The notes beneath the pieces are model-generated. The model was not told the origin of the DNA, did no database searches, and was given only the letters and a program-made list of their open reading frames with translations. A stretch of 64,000 nucleotides of DNA from Mesorhizobium hawassense (lineage in GTDB: Bacteria; Pseudomonadota; Alphaproteobacteria; Rhizobiales; Rhizobiaceae), in contig NZ_QMBP01000008.1 of the NCBI RefSeq assembly GCF_003289945.1, positions 1-64,000 of the forward strand, in the 5' to 3' direction. Positions 1 to 11,999 of the stretch are shown here, piece by piece. Both the position numbers and the translations under genes were made by a program. The first letter of the stretch is position 1, and every line of letters starts with the position of its first letter.

Positions 1-3975
<3,975 letters not shown>

Positions 3976-4463
3976 GAGGAACTACGGAATGGGAACCATC
4001 TGCCTCAGCCGCGAAGCAGATAAAACGCAGCCTATAGTGGTGCGCCAAGGCACACCACATCCCCTCACCTGCGAAGGATTCTTTCCCCCAGCCCTCTCAA
4101 CCCAAGCCCACAACCTTCGACATCGCAGCGAAAGGCCTGTGGACACCACGCATATTAGTAAATTAGAAAATTAGTGGTTTGTAAATATTGGGACAGGCAA
4201 TTTGTTAACGAAAGTGCAACCTTTGGTTAAAACCCGGGTGACCGGCTTTGCCCAAACCCCCCAAACCAGGAGCGGCTTCGATGCCTTCGCCACGGGCGAA
4301 AATGTCGCCGACACAATGGCTTCGGGGCGATCCTCGCGCAGCCGATGCGAGCGTCGGCGGTATCGACGCCGACCGCCCGGCGAGCAACCGGCAGGAAGTT
4401 GCAGTTGCGTGCCGCTAACCATGATCGCTAAGGTTAACAAAGAATGACCCGGGACGGCTCGGC
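3976..4463. promoter_or_regulatory. Divergent intergenic region between collagen genes and glycosyltransferase operon
   Basis: About 490 bases separate the two divergent operons. The part around 4150-4215 is clearly AT-rich against a GC-rich background, the expected place for promoters in both directions. I cannot assign -35/-10 boxes with confidence and see no convincing inverted repeat. Short open frames here overlap on both strands and look random. Confidence 0.4.
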
Positions 4464-7400
4464 ATGAACCATGAGACTAACAGGGCCGGGATGGTTTCGA
4501 GGCCGGTCGCGGCAGCGCAAGGCAGTTCGGCAGCCTCCGCAATCGACAGTCTCATCGAGCGACGGATGACAAACGGCAAGCGCCTCTGCCTCAACATGAT
4601 CGTCAAGAACGAGATGGCGAATCTCGAGCGCTGCCTCGGCGCGGTTGCCGACCACATCGATTGCTGGGTCATCGGCGATACCGGATCGACCGACGGGACG
4701 CAGGATTTCATCAGATCGTTCTTCGCGGCCCGCAACCTGCCGGGCGAGCTACACGAATTCCCCTTCCACAATTTCGAGCAGGCGCGCAACGAGGCGCTCG
4801 ACCATGCCTACGCCTCGGCCTTGCCATACGACTACATCCTGTTCGACGACGCCGACATGGAGCTCATCGTCGAGGATCCGGGTTTCCGCAAGCAGCTCGA
4901 CGGCGCCGGCTACAGGCTGCTGCAGCGATCCGGATCCGGCCTCGCCTATTGGAACACGCGCCTGGTGAGGCGCGACGCCGGAGCGCGCTATCACGGCGTC
5001 ACCCACGAGTATCTCGACGTTCCGGGGGGCGTGGAGGAGCTGCGCAGCGCCTGGTACAAGGATCACGCCAGCGGATCGAACCGCGTCGACAAGTTCGAGC
5101 GCGACGCCCGACTGCTCTCGGAGGCGCTCGAGAAGGATCCCGACAACCACCGCTACTGGTTCTACCTGGCGCAATCCTATCGCGACGCCGGACGAACCAC
5201 CGAGGCGGCCGTCGCCTATGCCAAGCGCGCCGGCATGGGCGGATGGGACGAGGAAGCCTGGAACGCTCGCCTGCAGCAGGCGCGCTGCCAGCGGCAATTG
5301 GGCGACGACGAAGGTTTCATCCGCCACGCGCTGGCCGCCTTCAACCAGCGACCGCAGCGCGCCGAGCCGCTCTACGACCTGGCGCGGTACTACCGCGAGA
5401 AGGGCATGAACGACGCCAGCGCGCTGTTTTGCGAAGCAGGACTGGCGGTGGGCCGGCCCGAGCAGGACATCTTGTTCATCGAGGATACGGTCTACACGAC
5501 CGGCCTGCGGGAGGAATATGCGATCGCCGCGAACTATGCCCGCGATCCAGTCCGCAAGGATCGCGGCTTCGCGGCCTGCAACTGGCTGGCTCTGAACCGC
5601 GAGATCGGCGACGGACCGAGGGACCTGGCGTGGTCCAATCTCTATTATTATGCCCAGCCGGCCAAGACGACGATGCCGTCCTTCAACGCCCGCCGGATCG
5701 ACTTCACCGCGCCGGATGGCTACCGGGCCCTCAATCCGTCAGTGACACGACTGGGTCGGCAGATTGTAGTTTCACAGAGGACGGTGAACTACGAGATGAC
5801 AGAGGACGGCCTTCGTTATGAAACGAAGAACGGCGATGCGATCCGCACCCGCAATTTTCTTCTCCGGTTGAACAATCAGCTCGAAGTGCAGTCGGCCACC
5901 GAGATTCTGGCGCCTCTCGACATGCCAGAACCTGTTTACAAAGGTGTCCGAGGTTTCGAGGACCTTCGGCTGTTTGCATGGAATGGCGAACTTTGGGGCT
6001 CTGCCTGTGTTCGCGAGTTCACGCCCGAAGCGTGGTGCGAGCAGGTTGTCGCCCGGATCGACGAGAGCGGACCCTGCCGACTCACGGACTGGCGCGTGCT
6101 TCGTCCGTCAGGGCCACGAGTGCACGAGAAAAACTGGATGCCTCGCGTGAGGCGCAACACGGAGACCGGCGCGGAGGAACTTCAGTTCATCTATTTCTGC
6201 GATCCCACCCGCATCGTCGATGAAAACGCCGCCACGGTCAGCGAAACGTCACCCGCGATTTCCGCCAAGTTGTTCAGGGGGGGCAGCCAGGCGATCGAAT
6301 TCGCCGGAGGATGGCTCACTCTGATCCATGAGGTGCAGTGGAGAGCTTCCGAGAACCGGCGTTACTATCTGCATCGGTTTGTCTGGTTCGATCAGAACAA
6401 CGGTTTGCGCAAGGTAAGCCGTCAGTTCTTCCTCAACAGAAAAGGCGTCGAATTCGTTGCCGGCCTGGCATGGCATCCGGACGAGCGGCGGCTGTTGATT
6501 TCCTACAGCGTTGCCGACAGCGAATCCTGGCTCGCGACGGTCGATGCGGCGGAGGTCGACGCCTCACTGGAAGATGTGAGCAACCTGCAATCCGGCTTGC
6601 CCGCTTCGGGACACGCGAGTTCTCCAGGGGCGGCGGCGGACCAGTCTAACGGCATTGATGGCCCGGTGACCGGCGACCGACGCGACCTATCGACGGACGA
6701 TAATGGCGGGCCCGGCAGCGGCAGATCGGCCGACGAGATCTTTCATGCGTTGGCGCCGTTCCTGCGCGACGTCACCTCGCAGCGAGAGCGTTCCGACCGC
6801 TCGCGCGAATTCGATGCCAGGATAGCGCCGTTCCTCGGAACCGACGACGCGGCACTGCCGCGGATCAACTGCTTCTATGAAGTCATGTCCGAGACGGCGG
6901 AGCATAGGACGCTTATTGCCGCCGTCACGTCGATGCGCGCCGCCGGCCACCCGGTACGGGTATGGAGCTACACCCCCAACAAGCTCGAATTCCTGCTCAA
7001 GCTTGGAGTGGAGGTGCGGGGCGCGGAAGACGTAGTGCCGCGCGCGCTGTTCGAGCGGATCGTCGCCGGTTCCGAGATCCGATATTTCAGCGACGTTTTT
7101 CGCTACGCCGTGCTCTACGAGCATGGCGGGCTGTGGATGGACACCGACGTGATCCTGCTGCGGCCGTTCCCGTTCCAGGGCGACCACTTCCTGAACCTGC
7201 AATGGCGCGGCTCGCACAAGGGCCACTTCATCTGCGGCAACGTGATGTACGCCAAGCCGTACAGCAAGCACATGCGGGCGCTCTACGAACTGTCGATCGA
7301 CCGGTTTCACGCCGGGCAAGGCAAGGATTTCGGCGACGTCGGCCCCAAGCTTCTCTCCGACTATGTTGGCTCGGACGAAGGCGCCGAATTGCGCAGCCAG

Positions 7401-8300
7401 GTCTTCGGGCCGATGTTCTTCAACTCGATCGACTGGATGGAGCTCGACAGGTTTGAAAAGCCGATCGGGGAGCTGGCCGACCACCTGAACGACGAGCGCG
7501 TGTTCGGCCTGCATCTGTGGACGGCGCGCAATGCGCCAAGACCCGACGAGACGGGCACCCCGCTCATAGCGCAACTGATCAACCCGCTGGAGGGCTTTCC
7601 CTCGTTCACGACCCTGGCCGACAGATTCAACACCGATAAGAACCGGCACACCGGCAACCGGCATTTCTACGCCAGGACCTATGATCGCCTGCTGGCGAAC
7701 CGGCGCCTGTCGATGCGGGGCCTGATGGAGATCGGCCTATGTCGCGGATTGGCGGAAGGCAATCAGAGCGAGACTCCCTCCGTGGCGTTATGGCAGAGCT
7801 ACTTCCCCTTCTGCCGGGTGATCGGGGTGGACCTGACGGATTTTTCGCGGCTCAACAATGACACGTTCAAATCGTTCATTTGCGACCAGTCCAAGGTGGA
7901 CGACCTCCGCCGGGTAGCACAAGCCGTCGACCCGGGCTCGCTTGACGTCATCATCGACGATGGCAGTCACGCCTCCTTCGACGAACAGCTCACCCTGCGT
8001 GAATTCTTCCCGCTGCTTGCGGACGGCGGATGGTATTTCATCGAGGATCTCGACTGGCAGCCGCCGGGCGAGGATCCCAGCAAGGTGGCGCTCACCAAGA
8101 CATTGCTGCGCGAAATCAAGGACCACGGGGCCGCGCGCTCGGTCGACCCATTCGGCATCAGCGGGCTAGCCGGGCAGTTCGCCGACATTCTGTTCTTCGA
8201 CAGCCACTATGAGCTCAGTCGAGCGAAATTGATGGGGGGACTGGTGGCTATTCGCAAGCGTGGCCCGTCAGACATATCGGCATGGGACTTGGGCGAGTAA
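4464..8300 (+). CDS. Four-module glycosyltransferase: GT2, propeller-like, GT32-type DXD, methyltransferase-like
   Basis: This 1278-residue protein has four modules. Residues about 38-260 are a GT2-type transferase (NMIVKNE, DTGSTDGT, FDDAD), followed by TPR-like helices to about 360. Residues about 380-690 are a beta-rich, possibly propeller-like domain of unknown role. A low-complexity Gly/Ser/Asp linker (about 700-760) leads to a GT32/capsule-type transferase (about 800-1010) with the metal-binding motif HGGLWMDTDV. The C-terminus (about 1040-1265) is a class I methyltransferase-like domain of the macrolide or sugar O-methyltransferase kind (ADRFNTDKN, VIIDDGSHASFDEQ, YFIEDLDWQP). It is the first gene of a plus-strand operon. 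The architecture suggests successive addition and methylation of sugars on one acceptor, plausibly the adjacent collagen-like protein. The module boundaries are approximate. Confidence 0.85.
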   Translation: MNHETNRAGMVSRPVAAAQGSSAASAIDSLIERRMTNGKRLCLNMIVKNEMANLERCLGAVADHIDCWVIGDTGSTDGTQDFIRSFFAARNLPGELHEFPFHNFEQARNEALDHAYASALPYDYILFDDADMELIVEDPGFRKQLDGAGYRLLQRSGSGLAYWNTRLVRRDAGARYHGVTHEYLDVPGGVEELRSAWYKDHASGSNRVDKFERDARLLSEALEKDPDNHRYWFYLAQSYRDAGRTTEAAVAYAKRAGMGGWDEEAWNARLQQARCQRQLGDDEGFIRHALAAFNQRPQRAEPLYDLARYYREKGMNDASALFCEAGLAVGRPEQDILFIEDTVYTTGLREEYAIAANYARDPVRKDRGFAACNWLALNREIGDGPRDLAWSNLYYYAQPAKTTMPSFNARRIDFTAPDGYRALNPSVTRLGRQIVVSQRTVNYEMTEDGLRYETKNGDAIRTRNFLLRLNNQLEVQSATEILAPLDMPEPVYKGVRGFEDLRLFAWNGELWGSACVREFTPEAWCEQVVARIDESGPCRLTDWRVLRPSGPRVHEKNWMPRVRRNTETGAEELQFIYFCDPTRIVDENAATVSETSPAISAKLFRGGSQAIEFAGGWLTLIHEVQWRASENRRYYLHRFVWFDQNNGLRKVSRQFFLNRKGVEFVAGLAWHPDERRLLISYSVADSESWLATVDAAEVDASLEDVSNLQSGLPASGHASSPGAAADQSNGIDGPVTGDRRDLSTDDNGGPGSGRSADEIFHALAPFLRDVTSQRERSDRSREFDARIAPFLGTDDAALPRINCFYEVMSETAEHRTLIAAVTSMRAAGHPVRVWSYTPNKLEFLLKLGVEVRGAEDVVPRALFERIVAGSEIRYFSDVFRYAVLYEHGGLWMDTDVILLRPFPFQGDHFLNLQWRGSHKGHFICGNVMYAKPYSKHMRALYELSIDRFHAGQGKDFGDVGPKLLSDYVGSDEGAELRSQVFGPMFFNSIDWMELDRFEKPIGELADHLNDERVFGLHLWTARNAPRPDETGTPLIAQLINPLEGFPSFTTLADRFNTDKNRHTGNRHFYARTYDRLLANRRLSMRGLMEIGLCRGLAEGNQSETPSVALWQSYFPFCRVIGVDLTDFSRLNNDTFKSFICDQSKVDDLRRVAQAVDPGSLDVIIDDGSHASFDEQLTLREFFPLLADGGWYFIEDLDWQPPGEDPSKVALTKTLLREIKDHGAARSVDPFGISGLAGQFADILFFDSHYELSRAKLMGGLVAIRKRGPSDISAWDLGE

Positions 8301-8305
8301 ACGTC

Positions 8306-9415
8306 TTGAAAGTCGCAGTCTACACCATCGCTTTGAACGAAGCCGCCAACGCGGAACGCTGGGCTGGGTCCGCCGCCGATGCCGACTACCGCATCGCCGC
8401 CGATACCGGCAGCACGGACGATACGGTTGAGCGATTGACCGCGGCCGGTGTCACAGTGCACCGCATTGCAGTTCGTCCGTGGCGTTTCGACACTGCCCGC
8501 AATGCTGCGATGGCGCTGATCCCCGACGACGTCGATGTCTGCTGCACCATGGACATGGATCGGTTCCTCGAGCCAGGCTGGCGTGCAAAGCTGGAGGCTG
8601 CCTGGACGCCTGAAACGACGGCGTTGTTCTGCAAAGTGTCTTACCGGTCGAGCGTCGATGACCCGGTAGAGTTGCGCGGCTGGCCGGCGAAGAACTTCCA
8701 TCACCGTTGGGGATACAGGTTCCGGCGGCCGGTGCATGAGGCTCTGCTGTTCAACGGAGGCGCGGAGGTCGAAAGGTCCGGCCACGACATTGTGATGCGC
8801 GAAGTTCAGGATCCAAGCAAGGAAACTCGCAGAGCGTACTTACCCTTGATGGAAATGGCTCATAGGGAAGACCCTGACGACGCTCAAATCTGCTTCTGGC
8901 TCGGACGCGATTATATGTGGGCCAATCGCTATGCACAGGCTATCGGTCTACTCGAACGCTATCTCGCCTTGCCGACAAGCACTTGGGCCGAGGAAAGGTC
9001 CGAAGCAATGCGCTACATGGCCCGAATGGAGCCTGACAAGAGTATCTTGTGGCTCGACCGAGCCCGTATCGAAGCGCCGCATCGCCGCGAGATTTGGCTC
9101 GATTTGGCAGAGCAGTTTCACGGCAGGGCCGACTGGCGGGGGCTATTCTGGGCCTGCGCAAATGGAATCGAGACTACACGGCGAACAAACACATATTTGG
9201 ACGATTCCCAAAGCTGGGGATTCCGCCTGTTTGATTTGGGTTCGATTGCAGCTTGGCGAATGGACTCGATGCCCCGAGCAATCGAATGGTGCCAAAAGGC
9301 ACTGGACCTCAATCCAAACGACGAACGACTAAAGAACAACCTGGAGTTCTTCGCTGGGGCCCGAACCGAGCCGCGGAACGATACCTTAACCGCGCCAGAT
9401 AGGGCGTTTCGATGA
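8306..9415 (+). CDS. GT2-family glycosyltransferase (tandem paralogue 1)
   Basis: This GT2-fold transferase has the nucleotide-sugar motif DTGSTDDT and the metal motif CTMDMD, followed by a helical C-terminal half typical of TPR-containing glycosyltransferases. It aligns almost end to end with the next gene. The paralogue begins MKVAVYTIALNE, and the same sequence here starts at a TTG (8306) with GGGCGAG just upstream; an ATG at 8282 would add eight residues and overlap the previous gene by 19 bases. I prefer the TTG. Position and overlaps place it in the glycosyltransferase operon. Donor and acceptor are unknown. Confidence 0.85.
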   Translation: MKVAVYTIALNEAANAERWAGSAADADYRIAADTGSTDDTVERLTAAGVTVHRIAVRPWRFDTARNAAMALIPDDVDVCCTMDMDRFLEPGWRAKLEAAWTPETTALFCKVSYRSSVDDPVELRGWPAKNFHHRWGYRFRRPVHEALLFNGGAEVERSGHDIVMREVQDPSKETRRAYLPLMEMAHREDPDDAQICFWLGRDYMWANRYAQAIGLLERYLALPTSTWAEERSEAMRYMARMEPDKSILWLDRARIEAPHRREIWLDLAEQFHGRADWRGLFWACANGIETTRRTNTYLDDSQSWGFRLFDLGSIAAWRMDSMPRAIEWCQKALDLNPNDERLKNNLEFFAGARTEPRNDTLTAPDRAFR

Positions 9416-10488
9416 AAGTGGCGGTTTATACGATCGCATTGAACGAGGCCGTGCACGTAGAGCGCTGGGCGGAGTCGGCTGCAGAAGCAGACTACCGAAT
9501 CGTCGCGGACACGGGCAGTACTGACGACACCATCGAACGTCTCAGCAACGCTGGAGTGACGGTTCATCGCATCGCAGTGCGGCCTTGGCGGTTTGATGAT
9601 GCACGCAACGCGGCCATGGCCCTGATCCCGCCTGATGTCGACGTCTGCTGCACGATGGATATGGATATGTTTCTCGAACGAGGATGGCGTTCGAAGCTGG
9701 AATCCGCCTGGAAAGCAGAAACTACGGCGCTGTATTGTCGAATGGTGATCAGGTCGAGCTTCGACGACCCTAATCCGATCCGCGCCTATCCATCAAAAAG
9801 CTTTCATAGTCGATGGGGTTACCGGTTCAGAAGACCCATCCACGAGGCCCTATTTTTTTCTGGCGAAGAAATCCCTTCAAATACAGACCAAATCGTTATG
9901 CATCACCTCAGGCACAACGAAACAAACCATGAGAAATACTTACGTTTGATGGAACTCGCTCTGGCAGAGGACCCTCACGATTCTCAAATTTGTTTTTGGC
10001 TTGGGCGTGAGCATATGTACAAAAATCAGACGGAACAAAGCGTCGAGTTGCTCGAGCGGTATCTAAAGCTTCCGACTAGCAAATGGACCGATGAACGATC
10101 GGAAGCAATGCGTTACCTGGCCCGCATGGTTCCGGAGCAAAGAGCCTCATGGCTGGACCGTGCGCGAATTGAGGCCCCCCACCGTCGAGAAATCTGGCTC
10201 GACCTCGCCGAGGAGTTCCACAGCAGAGCCGACTGGCTCAATCTATTCTGGGCTGCCAGCAACGGGATCGAGAATGCGCGCCGCACAGGAAGCTATCTGG
10301 ACGATCCGAGCTGCTGGGGATTCCGACTTCACGATCTCGGGGCGATCGCTTCCTGGCATCTCAATGCCATGGATCGCGCGGTGGAATGGGCACGGAAGGC
10401 CTTGGAGCTTGACCAAAACAATCAGCGCCTGAAGAACAATCTGAACTTCTTCGTCGGGCGGCGGGAAGAGATGCGGCTGCAAAAATGA
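9412..10488 (+). CDS. GT2-family glycosyltransferase (tandem paralogue 2)
   Basis: This 358-residue transferase is a tandem duplicate of the upstream gene: the same DTGSTDDT (33-40), D83-M-D85 metal motif, PIHEALFF segment and a helical C-terminal half with LLERYL and APHRREIWLDLAE repeats. Its ATG overlaps the preceding stop (ATGA), and its own stop overlaps the next start in the same way, so translation is probably coupled. Divergence is greatest around residues 115-170, where acceptor contacts might lie. The pair probably adds two similar or successive sugars in the same pathway. GC is lower than in the first copy. Confidence 0.87.
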   Translation: MKVAVYTIALNEAVHVERWAESAAEADYRIVADTGSTDDTIERLSNAGVTVHRIAVRPWRFDDARNAAMALIPPDVDVCCTMDMDMFLERGWRSKLESAWKAETTALYCRMVIRSSFDDPNPIRAYPSKSFHSRWGYRFRRPIHEALFFSGEEIPSNTDQIVMHHLRHNETNHEKYLRLMELALAEDPHDSQICFWLGREHMYKNQTEQSVELLERYLKLPTSKWTDERSEAMRYLARMVPEQRASWLDRARIEAPHRREIWLDLAEEFHSRADWLNLFWAASNGIENARRTGSYLDDPSCWGFRLHDLGAIASWHLNAMDRAVEWARKALELDQNNQRLKNNLNFFVGRREEMRLQK

Positions 10489-11957
10489 TCAAGCATCGAG
10501 AGACTTCGCCGGCGCGATTGTTTACGGCCTTCGGAACGGTACTCTTCGTCGATCCATCCACCGGCGAATTGCGCCATGGCGGCATCGAAGATAGCCCTGT
10601 AAATGCGTTCTTGGAGGCCGAAAACGCGTCGACCGATGGCTATAGGCGGGGTCAGTTGATCTATGCTGCAGACGGATTGCGCCAGACGGTTCATTGCTCC
10701 GATGCTGTATGCCACGCCTTACTGGCATCGCAGGGAAAAGCTCCGTCAGATGCCCCCACAACGCTGGAATTGATCCCCCTGGAGCGCGGCCTGCTCGGGC
10801 TGCGAGCCGGAGGTAATTTTCTGTCGGCGATACCCGACGGCCGGGTGATGCATCGGGCCTCGGTCTGTAGCACCTGGGAATTGTTCATCGCCTCGGAGAA
10901 CTGGTGCACCGACAGCCCTGGAATTGCGCTGAACGGTGCCTGGCGCCGCTACAAGGATATCAACAAAGGCCACGTGGCAAGCCATATCGTTCATCCTGTA
11001 ACGAGAATGAAATCGACCCGCCAGCCACCAGCCAGGAAGATTTTAATTTACGGCTACCCAAAGTGGTCGCACGGTCGGGTCTACTATGATCTGTCCAGAC
11101 ATCTTCATGACAGAGGCCATCTGGTCGACATACTTGATTGGCAGCAAAACCACGCTGCATACGCCACAGAACTTTTCCCCTACTACGATTTCATCATTTC
11201 AGCTTTGGACGGTATTTCTACCTTGACCGACCAATACAGTGTCCCCTTCGACAAGATCATCGCCATATCGCATCACGAATTCGATATACGGATGTTAATC
11301 GAGCAGAAAGGAATTGAAGTCTTCGACAAATTCGCCAACTACGGTGTGGTGAGCGAATACGTGTATTGCGCATCAATGATGCGCGGCGTTCGCAGGGCTC
11401 CAATGGTCGCATCTCTCGGCATAAATTTTGATGAGTTTTATGCTGACCTTCCCGAAACCTTGGCAACAGTGGGTTATGCCTCGTCGATGTCGGTCAGGAC
11501 ATTCGGCGTGGAATGGAAGCGTGGCGAACTAGCGGAGGCCGCAGCTGCCGACGCCGGTCTCACTTTCAAAATAGCAGGCTCGACGGGAAACCAGACGTCG
11601 TTTCACGACATGCCCGCCTTCTATCGCAGCGTTGATGCGATTGTGACCAGTTCGATTAGCGAGGCTGCCCAGTTGCCAGTGATGGAAGCGGCGGCTGCGG
11701 GCAGACTAGTGATAGGGACGCCTGTTGGACACTTTCCCCTCAAAGCCTATCAAGGCGCTGGCATCATAGCGCCGATCGAAGCCGGAAAATTCCGAGCGTT
11801 TACTGCAGCCACGCTCAGTTACTACAAAAACACCCCCAAAGAGTTTGTAAAAAAATGCAGCTCTATACAAGAGGCAGCACAGGTGTTTGACTGGAAGTAC
11901 CAAATAAATGAATGGGTCGACCTGATAGACACAGCATCCAAGTACGCCAATTCCTAA
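10485..11957 (+). CDS. Trefoil-like domain fused to GT4-type glycosyltransferase
   Basis: The protein has 490 residues. The N-terminal half (about 5-150) has repeated short beta motifs (GTVLFVDPSTGELRHG, LERGLLGLRAGGNFLSA, PDGRVMHR, STWELF) that resemble fascin or ricin-type beta-trefoils, a fold often used to bind glycans. The C-terminal half (about 180-485) is a GT-B fold transferase, with KILIYGYPKWSHGRVYYDL at its start and the GT4 EX7E motif at E393/E401. It overlaps the upstream gene by four bases. The same two-module core recurs in the next gene, so this is a local duplication. Donor sugar and acceptor are unknown; the trefoil assignment rests on pattern only. Confidence 0.78.
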   Translation: MIKHRETSPARLFTAFGTVLFVDPSTGELRHGGIEDSPVNAFLEAENASTDGYRRGQLIYAADGLRQTVHCSDAVCHALLASQGKAPSDAPTTLELIPLERGLLGLRAGGNFLSAIPDGRVMHRASVCSTWELFIASENWCTDSPGIALNGAWRRYKDINKGHVASHIVHPVTRMKSTRQPPARKILIYGYPKWSHGRVYYDLSRHLHDRGHLVDILDWQQNHAAYATELFPYYDFIISALDGISTLTDQYSVPFDKIIAISHHEFDIRMLIEQKGIEVFDKFANYGVVSEYVYCASMMRGVRRAPMVASLGINFDEFYADLPETLATVGYASSMSVRTFGVEWKRGELAEAAAADAGLTFKIAGSTGNQTSFHDMPAFYRSVDAIVTSSISEAAQLPVMEAAAAGRLVIGTPVGHFPLKAYQGAGIIAPIEAGKFRAFTAATLSYYKNTPKEFVKKCSSIQEAAQVFDWKYQINEWVDLIDTASKYANS

Positions 11958-11999
11958 GGAACGTATCAGCTGGGAGCAGCGTAGAATTTAGGCAGAACA

